Positions 28,681-37,279 of a DNA stretch of 64,000 nt are shown in pieces (the stretch's first letter is position 1; every line of letters starts with the position of its first letter). Under the pieces are notes generated by a model. The model had not been told where the DNA came from and did not search any database. It worked only from the letters and a program-made list of their open reading frames with translations. The position numbers and the translations under genes are program-made. The DNA comes from Azospirillum sp. TSO35-2 (GTDB lineage Bacteria; Pseudomonadota; Alphaproteobacteria; Azospirillales; Azospirillaceae). The DNA lies in NCBI RefSeq assembly GCF_003116095.1, contig NZ_LGRA01000008.1, positions 652,613 to 716,612 on the forward strand, given 5' to 3'.

Positions 28681-30786
28681 TCAGGTGGCCGGGGCGACGG
28701 GCGCCGCCGGGACGTTGGCGGTCGGCCAGGGCTGCACCAGCGGCCCATCCTCGGTGAACAGGCTCTGCACCTCCAGGAACAGGTCGGGACCGTAGGACGG
28801 CTTGTCGCCGCTGGCGATCTGGGTGCCCTGGATGACGAAGCCCACCCGGTGCCAGTTCTTCACATAGTCGCTGTAGGACTGGTAGCGGCCGGCGTTGGCG
28901 GGATAGTCGGTCGCCGTCCCGTCGCCGCGCACCGAGAAGGTCTGGCCGCCCAGGGTCCAGGTGCCGGCGTCCGCGTCGTAGCGGCACAGCCGGGCCGGAT
29001 GGACCTGCACCGGCCGCTCCGCCGGCCAGGACCAGAACAGCGTGTTGTTCGGGTAGCTGGTCGGCGTGCCGTCGGGGTTGGTGCCGCCGGTCGGCAGGTT
29101 GGGGTTGGGGTCGGGCAGATGCACGGCGCACGAGTTGTAGTCGGTGTGCCAGGGCACCGACATGAACTTCGACACGTCGCCCGGCTCCACCATCGCGTCG
29201 CGCTGCGGGGTGTAGCCGGCGGTCAGGAAGGGCCGGTCGGCCACCGCCGTGGCGTAGTCCAGCGGCTTGGCGTTGATGCGGAACGGGCCGCAGCCCGACG
29301 TCCGCCAGTCGGTGGCGTAGAGGTGGGTGTCGCGCACCGGGAAGGACACCTCGATGCCCGGGCTGTAGCGTCCGCCCAGGCAGTTGGCCAGCGAGACGTA
29401 GTCGAGCCGCTCGCCGGGACCCAGCGCCGGGCCGGGGCCGGGCTGGTAGGCCTTGGCGTGCCACTGCGTCAGGAAGAAATACTGGGTCTGGCTGACCGTC
29501 AGGAAGCTCTTCTGCATGTCGCCGAGCGACAGCGGCATCAGCGGCGAACCGGTCTGGATTTCCTCCGCGCTGCCGTTGGGGTTGCGGATCAGCCGGGTCA
29601 GGTCGGGGATCTTCATGGTGGGATCGTCGGTCGGCTTGATCGACCCGATCATCGTGTGCGCCTTGATGGCGCCCTGCGGCAGGTTGGTGTTCCAGCGCTG
29701 CAGCATCGCCGCGTGGAAGATCGGCAGCACGTCGTCGCTGAAGGACGGCCGGTAGCCGGTGTTGAAGCCGCCGCCGTCATACAGCGCGGGCAGCAGGTTC
29801 AGCGACCGCACCCAGACGTCGAACACGTCGTCCCAGGCCGACACCACGTTGCGGGTCTGCGGGGCGTAGCCGGGATCGCCGGTGACGACCCAGGCGCCAT
29901 GCACCGCCAGCCGGCTGTAGGCTCCGGTCGCCTCGTCGCGCAGCACCAGCACCGCGTCGACCGGCCCGTCGGAGGTGTCGTCGAACCACAGCCCGTTCTC
30001 GGTCGCCTCGTTCAGCGGCGGCGGGTTGCCGTCGGTGAGGACGCCGGCCGTCTTGCCGAAGCCGCCGGCGACGATCAGCCGGCCGGTCTCCGGTTCAACC
30101 ACGACGTCGCCCAGGCTGTCGAGGGGGCCGAGCGGTTCGTACAGCGCGTGATGGTCGGCGGGGAAGCTCTTGGGGTAGGCCGGGACCGGGACGATCTCGC
30201 CGTTCGCGTCGGCGCAGGTCGCCGGCGTCGCGGCGTCGAAGGCGACCGGCGCGCCGGCCATCCGGGCGGCCGAAACCGCCCGCGGTCCCGGATCGATCAC
30301 CAGTTCGGTCCGGCGGGTCGGGTCGTTCAGGTCGTTGGGCGTGTTGCTGTAGTTCTGGTTGCGGATTGCCGGCAGGGCCGGCGGGGTGTAGCCGTCCAGC
30401 CCAAAATCGTTGATCGCGTAGTTGTTCAGCTTCTTGTTGGCGAGATGGACCGTCCAGACGATGTCGACCACCCTCTTGCCGTCGACCATGCTGTTCAGCG
30501 TGACCTCGGTCCCCTGGCCGTTGGGGTAGGCGGCGGCGCTGTCGGCCGGGTACTGGTAGATGCGGAAACGGGCCGCCTGCCGCTTGACCTTCTGGTCGGC
30601 GTCGCGGAAGTCGGCGTCGGTGATGCCGGTGTCCTCCGTCCCCGCCTTGATCGGCAGGCCGCCCATCAGCCCGTCGCTGCCGACCGGCTCACCGGCCGCC
30701 GTCTCCGGCGCCAGATAATATTCGGGGCTGTTGCCGACGCGCGCGATGCCCACCGCCGGATGAACGCGGAAAATGCTGCTGCTCAT
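28681..30786 (-). CDS. LodA/GoxA-like cysteine tryptophylquinone (CTQ) oxidase
   Basis: 701 aa; GGGAGAGA precedes ATG 30786. The N-terminus FRVHPAVGIARVGNSPEYY is the hallmark of the LodA family (L-lysine epsilon-oxidase, glycine oxidase and relatives), which oxidise amino acids using a quinone cofactor made from a Cys and a Trp. Candidate cofactor residues: C469 in LANCLGGRYSPGIE and W546 in FMSVPWHTDYNSC, corresponding to the family's Cys and Trp neighbourhoods and spaced 77 apart. No classical signal peptide, as in LodA. The substrate amine or amino acid cannot be read from sequence. Middle gene of a cassette with a cytochrome-like protein and a LodB-like flavoprotein. Confidence 0.82.
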   Translation of the reverse strand: MSSSIFRVHPAVGIARVGNSPEYYLAPETAAGEPVGSDGLMGGLPIKAGTEDTGITDADFRDADQKVKRQAARFRIYQYPADSAAAYPNGQGTEVTLNSMVDGKRVVDIVWTVHLANKKLNNYAINDFGLDGYTPPALPAIRNQNYSNTPNDLNDPTRRTELVIDPGPRAVSAARMAGAPVAFDAATPATCADANGEIVPVPAYPKSFPADHHALYEPLGPLDSLGDVVVEPETGRLIVAGGFGKTAGVLTDGNPPPLNEATENGLWFDDTSDGPVDAVLVLRDEATGAYSRLAVHGAWVVTGDPGYAPQTRNVVSAWDDVFDVWVRSLNLLPALYDGGGFNTGYRPSFSDDVLPIFHAAMLQRWNTNLPQGAIKAHTMIGSIKPTDDPTMKIPDLTRLIRNPNGSAEEIQTGSPLMPLSLGDMQKSFLTVSQTQYFFLTQWHAKAYQPGPGPALGPGERLDYVSLANCLGGRYSPGIEVSFPVRDTHLYATDWRTSGCGPFRINAKPLDYATAVADRPFLTAGYTPQRDAMVEPGDVSKFMSVPWHTDYNSCAVHLPDPNPNLPTGGTNPDGTPTSYPNNTLFWSWPAERPVQVHPARLCRYDADAGTWTLGGQTFSVRGDGTATDYPANAGRYQSYSDYVKNWHRVGFVIQGTQIASGDKPSYGPDLFLEVQSLFTEDGPLVQPWPTANVPAAPVAPAT

Positions 30787-30840
30787 GACTGTCTCTCCCC
30801 AAGAATCCCGATTGCCTGGAATGCCGGCTGACCGTCCCGG

Positions 30841-32193
30841 TCACTTCTGTTGAAGGCGGAAATACAGGTTGTTGAAGATGTGGCTGATGTTGGCGTCCTT
30901 GCCGGGCAGCGGGTTCTGGGACGGGTCGGCGGGGAAGCGCTGCAGGGTGTGGTGGCAGCTGAAGCAGCTGTCCATCGTGCTCTGCGACTGGGTGAAGGTC
31001 TCGATCACGCTGTTGGACAGGTGGGTGGAACCGGTGATGACGACGCCGCAGCGCAGCGATCCCGGCTGGAAGTTGCAGTTGGGCTGAAGCGGTTCGCCGC
31101 CCCCGTCGCTCTTGTTGGTGTTGAACCAGGTCGAGCCCAGCTCGAAATAGTTCTTCCACACGCCCGCGTCCTGCGACTGGACCGAGGCGTTCAGCGACTT
31201 GATGTTGTCGGCGTTGGCCTGCTTGTCGGGGCCGCTGCCGTAGGGGTAGAGGCGGCAGACCTGGGTGACCGGCGACATCCGCTGGGTCGCCTCGTCCAAC
31301 GTCTGGGTGGGCGAGCCGGCCGGGTTCACGTTGCAGTCCTTGAACGGGGTCTTGGCCTTGTAGAAGGTCCAGTTCCGCTCGGACACCACGTCGGCCGGCT
31401 GCACGCCGGACAGGTTGGCGACGTCGGGGGCGTTGTCGTTGTGCTCGAACGACGCCCAGATCATTTCGGCATGGTTGGCGACGGTGCCGGCGATGTGGAA
31501 GCCGACCAGCGCCACCGTCACCTCTTCCGTCCGCGACGGGTCGATGACGAACTTGCCGTCCTTCTTGACCAGCGGGTTGATCTTGGCCTTGCGGCTGTAG
31601 AAGCCCGCCGGGTTGTCACCGGCGCCGACGATCTTCCAGGCCGCCTTCAGCGACAGGGTGCCGGGCGGGAACGGCGTGTTGGGATCGAGCGCCAGGATGT
31701 TGGCGGCGCTGGTCAGGTTGTTCCTGGCGAAGAAGCCGCTGAACACATCGTTGATGTACATCGAGTAATAGACGATGCGACCATTCTGGTCGACCAGGAT
31801 GCCGTCCGGCCCGGCCTGCAGATACTCGTTGATCGCCTTGCTGTCGGTCAGCTTCAGCCCCGGCAGCAGCGCTCCCGGCGTGACCCCGGTGGAGGCGGTC
31901 GGCGTCAGGCTTTCCGGACCGGGAAAGGTCTCGAACCGCAGGAGGCCGGTCTTGGCATCCGGCTCCATCAGCCAGAGGAACATCTGCCAGGACCACAGAT
32001 GGAAGTCGCAGTTGCTGGCATCCGGCTTGAAGGCCATCGGGTCGGGCATCGTCACCGGCTGGGAGAACCATTCCTTCGGTGCGACGCAGCCGTCCGCCAG
32101 CGCCGGCGTGGCGCTGAGCGCGCACAATGCGACGGCGGCGGCCCCCACCGTCCTGGCAATCGCGGCGGCGGCTCTCCTGACCATGGCTGTCAT
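30841..32193 (-). CDS. Exported single-CXXCH cytochrome c-like protein, first gene of the quinoprotein cassette
   Basis: 450 aa; AGGAG seven bases before ATG 32193. Clear signal peptide of about 34 residues (AVALCALSATPALADG). A long mature region with aromatic HLWSWQMFLWL, then IDPSRTEEVTVALVGFH, FEHNDNAP and paired cysteines. One heme c attachment motif, CFSCH, at about residues 410-414 close to the C-terminus, preceded by STHLSNSVIETFTQ. Probably a periplasmic heme protein of an uncharacterised family. It sits 54 bases upstream of the LodA-like gene in the same orientation, so it may be an electron acceptor for or maturation partner of the quinoprotein; this is inference. Confidence 0.72.
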   Translation of the reverse strand: MTAMVRRAAAAIARTVGAAAVALCALSATPALADGCVAPKEWFSQPVTMPDPMAFKPDASNCDFHLWSWQMFLWLMEPDAKTGLLRFETFPGPESLTPTASTGVTPGALLPGLKLTDSKAINEYLQAGPDGILVDQNGRIVYYSMYINDVFSGFFARNNLTSAANILALDPNTPFPPGTLSLKAAWKIVGAGDNPAGFYSRKAKINPLVKKDGKFVIDPSRTEEVTVALVGFHIAGTVANHAEMIWASFEHNDNAPDVANLSGVQPADVVSERNWTFYKAKTPFKDCNVNPAGSPTQTLDEATQRMSPVTQVCRLYPYGSGPDKQANADNIKSLNASVQSQDAGVWKNYFELGSTWFNTNKSDGGGEPLQPNCNFQPGSLRCGVVITGSTHLSNSVIETFTQSQSTMDSCFSCHHTLQRFPADPSQNPLPGKDANISHIFNNLYFRLQQK

Positions 32194-32634
32194 GCAATTC
32201 TCCTAAAGAGGGATGTGGTTTCAATCGTCATCCGTGGGTCGGGATTTGTGGCCGCTGGATGTTATGAATGCGTGTGCGACGAACAGTATTATCAACCGTC
32301 CTAAATTTCAACTTATATGCCTTTTCCCCGATGACCCATGGCACGGGGCGGTCATCACACGCCACCATGATGCCGTTGTATAATTGCATTTTCCGCATTG
32401 ATCTCAACCAAGATAATCCGCGCGGCTGACCCGTAGGCCGACTCGGCGGGCGCGTGTGGGCGTCGCACCGACGCGGACAGCGATCACAAGCCAGCGCCGC
32501 CACCCGGCCCCTTCAAGCGGCCGAGTGGCGACGAGCGGGAGCAGCCCGGAAAATTTTCGATGCGGTCCGAATAGGGCGCCGACCTCGGGTGTTCTCCGCG
32601 CGCTTTCCCATCCCAAGCCGCCAGGAAACCGCTC
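32194..32634. other. Intergenic promoter region between the quinoprotein cassette and the TPR/ECF genes
   Basis: 441 bases, AT-rich at 32260-32420, between divergent genes. It includes a perfect -10-like TATAAT on the plus strand at 32379-32384 without a good -35, and an imperfect FNR-type site TTGAT-ctca-ACCAA at 32398-32411. No gene was found. Promoters for both flanking transcripts must lie here but were not pinned down. Confidence 0.5.
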
Positions 32635-33171
32635 ATGACCACCCGCAACGCCCTGTTCGTCTCGCTGCTCGCCGCCAACCTCGGCGCCGGGCTGCTGTGC
32701 TCCGCCCCGGCCTTCGCGCTCGGCAGCGACAGCGACACCACCCCGACCTGCAAGGCCGGCGAGGTCTATGACAAGAAGACCAAGACCTGTGTGAAGCAGA
32801 GCAGCGCCAACCTCAGCGACGCCGACCTCGCCGCCTACGCCTACTCGCTGGCGAAGGCCGACCGTCATCAGGAGGCGTTGGCCGTCCTCGACACGGTGAA
32901 GAACCAGAACGACCCGGTGGTCCTGAACTACCGCGGCTACGCCACCCGCAAGCTGGGCCGGACCGACGAGGGCATTTCCTACTACCTGCGCTCCGTCGCC
33001 GCCGATCCTTCCTACGCCAAGGTCCGCGAATATCTGGGCGAAGCCTATGTCATCAAGGGCCGCCTCGACCTCGCCCGTGAACAGCTGGCCGCCATCCAGG
33101 CGATCTGCGGCACCGGTTGCGAGGAGTATCAGGACCTGAAGGAGGCCATCGGCGCCCCCGCCAAGGGCTGA
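32635..33171 (+). CDS. Exported TPR protein
   Basis: 178 aa. Signal peptide of about 29 residues (AANLGAGLLCSAPAFALG) from ATG 32635. A Cys pair in CKAGEVYDKKTKTCVK just after the signal and another in ICGTGCEEY near the C-terminus suggest disulfides in the periplasm. Residues about 60-165 are two to three TPR units (LAYSLAKADRHQEALAVLDT-type and YRGYATRKLGRTDEGISYYL). Common alphaproteobacterial family without assigned function. Separated from the ECF sigma gene by a strong hairpin, so it is probably its own transcript, possibly a target of that sigma factor. Confidence 0.75.
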   Translation: MTTRNALFVSLLAANLGAGLLCSAPAFALGSDSDTTPTCKAGEVYDKKTKTCVKQSSANLSDADLAAYAYSLAKADRHQEALAVLDTVKNQNDPVVLNYRGYATRKLGRTDEGISYYLRSVAADPSYAKVREYLGEAYVIKGRLDLAREQLAAIQAICGTGCEEYQDLKEAIGAPAKG

Positions 33172-33177
33172 ATAGAC

Positions 33178-33212
33178 GGCCGACGGGGCCGGCACGCCGC
33201 GGCGCGTCGGCC
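33178..33212 (+). terminator. Hairpin after the exported TPR gene
   Basis: GGCCGACG (33178-33185) pairs perfectly with CGTCGGCC (33205-33212) around a GC-rich loop, 7 bases after the stop codon and 29 before the ECF sigma start. Confidence 0.5.
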
Positions 33213-33240
33213 CTGCCCTCACCCTTGGGGAAGACGGAAC

Positions 33241-33837
33241 ATGGCTATCCTCCAGGATGCCGGTCCGGCGTATGGTTGGTCACGGCCGGCGGCGCGCGCG
33301 GCCGGCCGGGCACCGGTCACGGGAGGCGGCACCATCGCCAGCGAAGCAGAGGTCAGGCAAGGGCTGTCCGCCAATCTGGCGCGTCTCTGGCGCTATGGGC
33401 TGGTCCTGTCGCGCCAGCGCGACGTGGCCGACGATTTGGTGCAGCAGACCTGCCTGCGGGCGCTGGAACGGCACGCGCAGTTCAAGCCGGGCTCGCGGCT
33501 CGACAACTGGCTGTTCGCCATCCTGAATTCGATCTGGCTGAACGAGGTCCGCTCCCGGCGTGTCCGCCTCGGCCAGGGATTCGTGGAGGCCGAGACGATC
33601 CTGGAGATCGACGGCGCGCAGGCGGCCGAGTCCCGTGTGATGGCGAACCAGCTGTTGCGGCGGGTCAACGACCTGCCGGAGGCGCAGCGCACCGCCGTGT
33701 TCCTGGCCTATGTCGAGGAACTGTCCTATCGCGAGGTCGCGACGATCCTCGACATCCCGATCGGGACGGTGATGAGCCGGCTGGCCGCCGCCCGGGCCAA
33801 GCTTGCACAGGCGACGGCCGAAGGAGTGGCACGATGA
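33241..33837 (+). CDS. ECF-family RNA polymerase sigma factor
   Basis: 198 aa; GGGGAAGACGGA precedes ATG 33241. The N-terminal 35 residues are an unstructured extension. Region 2: LVLSRQRDVADDLVQQTCLR and FKPGSRLDNWLFAILNSIW. Region 4: LPEAQRTAVFLAYVEELSYR and IPIGTVMSRLAAARAKL. The length and two-domain layout are typical of extracytoplasmic-function sigma factors. Its stop overlaps the anti-sigma start (ATGA), so the pair is co-translated. The inducing signal is unknown. Confidence 0.92.
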   Translation: MAILQDAGPAYGWSRPAARAAGRAPVTGGGTIASEAEVRQGLSANLARLWRYGLVLSRQRDVADDLVQQTCLRALERHAQFKPGSRLDNWLFAILNSIWLNEVRSRRVRLGQGFVEAETILEIDGAQAAESRVMANQLLRRVNDLPEAQRTAVFLAYVEELSYREVATILDIPIGTVMSRLAAARAKLAQATAEGVAR

Positions 33838-34640
33838 CCGACGACACCCCGACACCAACCGCACAGCCGTCGGATGAGGAACTGACCGCCTTCATCGACG
33901 GCCAACTGGGCCCGGAGGACGAGGCCCGCCTGATCGCGCGGATGGAGCACGACCCGACGGTTGCCGAACGGGTCGAGTTCCTGTCCCGCGCCAGCCTGCC
34001 CTACCGCGACGCCTTCCAGCCCCTGCTCGACACCGCGCCGGAGGCCGCGTTGCAGCGCATGCTGGCCGGCATCGCCCCGCCATCGGTGCAAGAGCCGCCG
34101 CGGGCCCTGCCGCGCCGCCGTCTGTTCGGCGCGTTGGCGGCCTCGCTGGCGGTCGGCGTGGTCGGCGACCGGCTGTGGCTCGCCCTGCGCGACCGCGAGG
34201 GGGATGACGACGAGGAACGCCGCTGGCGGACGGTGGTCGCGCAGTACATGGCGCTCTACACGCCCGCGACCCTGGAGGGCACGGCACCGGACCATGACCA
34301 GCAGACGGCCCAACTGTCCGTGCTCAACCACCAGCTCGGCCTGTCCCTGACACCGGAGGCGGTGGCCATCGCCGGGGCTGAGTTCCGGCGCGCCCAGATC
34401 CTGGCCTATGATGGACAGCCATTGGCCCAGATCGCCTATCTCGACCCGCGGACCGGGCCGCTGGCGCTGTGCATCCTGCGCCGGCCCGGTGCCCCGGCCG
34501 GTGTGGCGCAGGAGGAACGGCAAGGCCTGAGGATCGCCTTCTGGTCGGGCCGCGACCATGCCGCCCTGCTGATCGGCTCCACACCGGCGCGGCAGCTTTC
34601 GGCACTGGCGGACAGCGTGCAGCAGCGCGTCCGGATCTGA
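33834..34640 (+). CDS. Membrane anti-sigma factor of the ECF pair
   Basis: 268 aa; ATG 33834 in the sigma stop, with GGAG upstream. Residues about 12-60 form the cytoplasmic anti-sigma domain (SDEELTAFIDGQLGPEDEAR, without a ZAS HxxxCxxC motif). One membrane span near residues 100-118 (LFGALAASLAVGVVGDRLWL), then a periplasmic domain of about 150 residues (QYMALYTPATLEG, LSVLNHQLGLSL, LAYDGQPLAQIAYLDP). Predicted to hold the sigma factor at the membrane until a periplasmic signal arrives. Assignment from gene order and topology. Confidence 0.85.
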   Translation: MTDDTPTPTAQPSDEELTAFIDGQLGPEDEARLIARMEHDPTVAERVEFLSRASLPYRDAFQPLLDTAPEAALQRMLAGIAPPSVQEPPRALPRRRLFGALAASLAVGVVGDRLWLALRDREGDDDEERRWRTVVAQYMALYTPATLEGTAPDHDQQTAQLSVLNHQLGLSLTPEAVAIAGAEFRRAQILAYDGQPLAQIAYLDPRTGPLALCILRRPGAPAGVAQEERQGLRIAFWSGRDHAALLIGSTPARQLSALADSVQQRVRI

Positions 34641-34646
34641 GCGGCG

Positions 34647-34665
34647 CCGCCGGCAGGCCCGGCGG
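34647..34665. terminator. Bidirectional hairpin between anti-sigma and tatA genes
   Basis: CCGCCGG-caggc-CCGGCGG, a perfect seven-pair stem in the 29-base gap between the convergent stop codons. Confidence 0.55.
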
Positions 34666-34669
34666 AGCG

Positions 34670-34834
34670 TCAGGCGATGTGCTTCTGGTCGTCGCCGTCG
34701 TCCTTCAGGCCGGCCTTGAAGGACTTGATGCCCTTGGCAAAATCGCCCATCACGCTCGGCAGCTTGCCGGCGCCGAACAGCAGCAGGACGATCAGCAGAA
34801 CGACGGTCCAATGCAACAGGCTGAAGCTTCCCAT
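34670..34834 (-). CDS. tatA: TatA/TatE-family twin-arginine translocase subunit
   Basis: 54 aa, ATG 34834. An N-terminal membrane helix ([17 protein letters not shown]), the conserved FGAGKLP hinge, an amphipathic helix ([19 protein letters not shown]) and a short charged tail: the complete TatA/E layout at minimal length. It is the last gene of the nos cluster, 38 bases after apbE. NosZ and the ApbE homologue here both carry twin-arginine signals, so a dedicated Tat pore component for N2O reductase export is plausible; nos clusters of other bacteria carry tatE likewise. Confidence 0.88.
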   Translation of the reverse strand: MGSFSLLHWTVVLLIVLLLFGAGKLPSVMGDFAKGIKSFKAGLKDDGDDQKHIA

Positions 34835-34872
34835 GACGATGTCCCAAACTTTCGATCAGAGAGTGACGAGGA

Positions 34873-35868
34873 TCAGGCCGGCAGCCGCAGGACGCGGCCG
34901 TCGCGGTGGGTGAAACGGGCGGTGACGCCCGGATAGGCGGCGAGGATGCCCGGCACCCGGTCCTCCGGCACCACCGACAGGGCAGTGGACAGGGCGTCGG
35001 CGGTGGTGGCGTCGGCGGCCTCGACCGTCACCGCCAACCACTGCGCGGCGCAGGCGCCGCTTGCCGGGTCGAACAGGTGGGTGAAGCGGCCGGCCGGATC
35101 GAATTGGGTGCCGTAGCCGCCGGAGGTCGCCAGCGCGCGGTCCGCCAACCCCACCGTTTCCGCCGTGCGCTCGGGCGCAGTCGGATCGGTCAGCCCGACC
35201 GTCCAGGGCCGGCCCGACGGATGATGGCCGAGCGCGCGCAGCTCGCCCATGTCGACCAGCACGCGCCCCATCCCCTCCGCCTTCAGCCGCTCGGCCACCC
35301 GGTCGGTGATGTAGCCTTGGGCGATGCCGTTGAGCGTCACCGCCATGCCGCGCCGGGCGAAACCGATGCGCTCGGGGTCGACCCGCAGCGCCCGGACATC
35401 GACCAACTCGCGCGCCGCCCGCACCGCGGCGGCCGGAGGACCGGCGGGATCGGCGCCGGGCCGGTCGAAATGCCCGGCGTAGAGCTGCCACAGCGGCTGC
35501 ACCGTCGGGTCGAAGGCGCCGCCGGTGGCGTGGGCGACCGCCACCGTCTCGGCCAGCAGGCGCACCAGATCGGTCGGTGGCCCGTCGAGCGCACCGTCGC
35601 GGTTGAGCCGGCGGAGGGCGCTGTCGGCCTGGTACAGGCTGAACACCCGCTCCAGCCGCGCCACCTCCTCCAGGCTGAGCGCGATCAGGCGGTCGGCCTC
35701 GGCCGGGTCGGGATGGGCGATGGTCAGACTGGCGTCCGCCCCCAGCGCCACGCCGCGCCACGTGCGAAGCGGCACGCCATCCGCCCGCAGGGCGGCGGGC
35801 AGCAGCGACAGTCCGGCGGCCGCGGCGCCGATGGCGAGAAAACGACGGCGGGAGAAGGGCGCGATCAT
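34873..35868 (-). CDS. nosX: FAD:protein FMN transferase, NosX/ApbE type
   Basis: 331 aa; ATG 35868 overlaps the nosL stop. Twin-arginine signal SRRRFLAIGAAAAG, cleavage near residue 29. ApbE fold: LYQADSALRRLNRDG, FDPTVQPLWQLY, VTLNGIAQGYITDRVAE (substrate/FAD loop), LVDMGELRALG and the Mg-binding DATTADALSTALSV near residue 290. It attaches FMN covalently to a threonine of the NosR periplasmic domain, needed for electron delivery to NosZ. Confidence 0.92.
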   Translation of the reverse strand: MIAPFSRRRFLAIGAAAAGLSLLPAALRADGVPLRTWRGVALGADASLTIAHPDPAEADRLIALSLEEVARLERVFSLYQADSALRRLNRDGALDGPPTDLVRLLAETVAVAHATGGAFDPTVQPLWQLYAGHFDRPGADPAGPPAAAVRAARELVDVRALRVDPERIGFARRGMAVTLNGIAQGYITDRVAERLKAEGMGRVLVDMGELRALGHHPSGRPWTVGLTDPTAPERTAETVGLADRALATSGGYGTQFDPAGRFTHLFDPASGACAAQWLAVTVEAADATTADALSTALSVVPEDRVPGILAAYPGVTARFTHRDGRVLRLPA

Positions 35869-36449
35869 CAGTGGACTCCCTGGCCATGCCCGTCATGGCC
35901 CGACGGTGGCGGCTCCTCGGCCAGCGCTGCGGAGGCCGGCGGCGTCAGGATCTGGTCCTCATGCACGTCGGCGAAGCGCACCACCGTTCCGCCGTTCACC
36001 GCGGCGAAGCCCCGCGCCGCCGCTTCCTCGGCGAAGGGGAAGGGCTCCGCGTCGCCCATGCCACCACGCTGGCGGCTGCCCAGCACGTACCAGGCCCGCC
36101 GCGCCTCCACCCAGGCCGACAGGTTGGGCGACGCCGGGTCGGCGGCCTTGCCCATGTCGGTGACGTAGATGGCGCGGATGTCCTTCGGCTCTTCCGGCAG
36201 CATGGTGAAGGCGAAGGTGTCGCGCACCGACGACAGCCAGATCGGCCGTGCCTCGCCCGCCACCAGGATTTGCCCCTTCGGGCCGGGATGGTCGGCGAGG
36301 ACCATGCCGCAATAGTGACCGACCGCGTCGGCGGTCAGCGCGACGGGCGGCGGCGGGGCGACCTCCGCCCGCTCCTGCTTGCAGGCGGACAGCGGCAGCA
36401 GCAGGGCAGTGGCGAGCAGCGCCGCGCGGGTGACGATGAGGGTTCGCAT
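35868..36449 (-). CDS. nosL: Copper-binding lipoprotein NosL
   Basis: 193 aa; ATG 36449 overlaps the nosY stop (TGATG). Lipoprotein signal ending LLLPLSAC, lipidated Cys about residue 23. Family motif HYCGMVLADHPGPKGQI with the Cys and Met expected to bind Cu(I), and LGSRQRGGMG, FAEEAAARGFAAVNGG downstream. It delivers copper to apo-NosZ for CuZ assembly together with NosDFY. The C-terminal HDGHGQGVH is a histidine-rich tail. Confidence 0.93.
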   Translation of the reverse strand: MRTLIVTRAALLATALLLPLSACKQERAEVAPPPPVALTADAVGHYCGMVLADHPGPKGQILVAGEARPIWLSSVRDTFAFTMLPEEPKDIRAIYVTDMGKAADPASPNLSAWVEARRAWYVLGSRQRGGMGDAEPFPFAEEAAARGFAAVNGGTVVRFADVHEDQILTPPASAALAEEPPPSGHDGHGQGVH

Positions 36450-37279
36450 CAGATCTGCTTCCTCGAAAAGAGGGCGGTGGCGAGCGCCAGCGGGGCCGCC
36501 ACCCAGGCGGCCAGCACGGCCAGCAGCAGCGGGACCGAGACGTTGGCGTGGGCCGCCAGCCCGGCGGTTCCGGCGAAGGCGCTGACGCTCTTGAAGCCGG
36601 TCAGGTTGAACAGGCGGTAGGCGTCGGCCGGGTTGGCGAGCAGCAGCCAGTTCAGCGCCTCGACGCCGATGCCGCTGCCGCCGCCGGCGACCAGCATGCC
36701 GAGCAGCGCCATGTCGTAGAGCAGCACGAAGCCCAGCCAGATCGCCACCGCGATGCCCGCCGCCGTGCCGCGGTCGCGCACCAGGGTGGAGGCGAGGTAG
36801 CCGAGCGCGGTGAAGGCCGCGCCCAGCAGCACGCTCGACCCGATCATCGAGGCGAAGGCGCGCCAGCTTTCCTCCGCGATCGGCGTCCCGCCGCTCGCCA
36901 GCGCCACGCCGGCGGCGCCATAGCCGACCACGGTCGCCAGCGCGATCACCGCGGCGTGGCCCAGGAACTTGCCGAACAGCACCTGCCAGCGCGCCACCGG
37001 GTAGGACAGCAGCAGGGTCATGGTGCCGCGGTCGATCTCCCCCACCACCGCGTCGAAGGACAGCAGCAGGGCGATCAGCGGCAGCAGGAAGATGGTCAGG
37101 CTCGACAGGCTGACGATGGTGACCTCCACCGGGCCGACGCCGACCGTGCCGGTCGGGGCCGCCCCCAGGAAGCTCAGCGTCAGGGCGAGCGCCGCCATCA
37201 GCAGGGTGGTGGCGACGACCCAGCGGTTGCGGACGGCCTCGCGCACCTCCTTGGAGGCGATGATGAGCAGCGTGTTCAT
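36449..37279 (-). CDS. nosY: ABC transporter permease NosY
   Basis: 276 aa; ATG 37279 overlaps the nosF stop (ATGA). Six hydrophobic segments; N-terminal ASKEVREAVRNRWVV, then LLSFDAVVGEIDRGTMTLLLSYPVARWQVLFGK near residue 72, all typical of NosY/ABC-2 permeases. With NosF and NosD it forms the complex that supplies copper/sulfur for CuZ maturation of N2O reductase. Inner membrane. Confidence 0.94.
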   Translation of the reverse strand: MNTLLIIASKEVREAVRNRWVVATTLLMAALALTLSFLGAAPTGTVGVGPVEVTIVSLSSLTIFLLPLIALLLSFDAVVGEIDRGTMTLLLSYPVARWQVLFGKFLGHAAVIALATVVGYGAAGVALASGGTPIAEESWRAFASMIGSSVLLGAAFTALGYLASTLVRDRGTAAGIAVAIWLGFVLLYDMALLGMLVAGGGSGIGVEALNWLLLANPADAYRLFNLTGFKSVSAFAGTAGLAAHANVSVPLLLAVLAAWVAAPLALATALFSRKQI

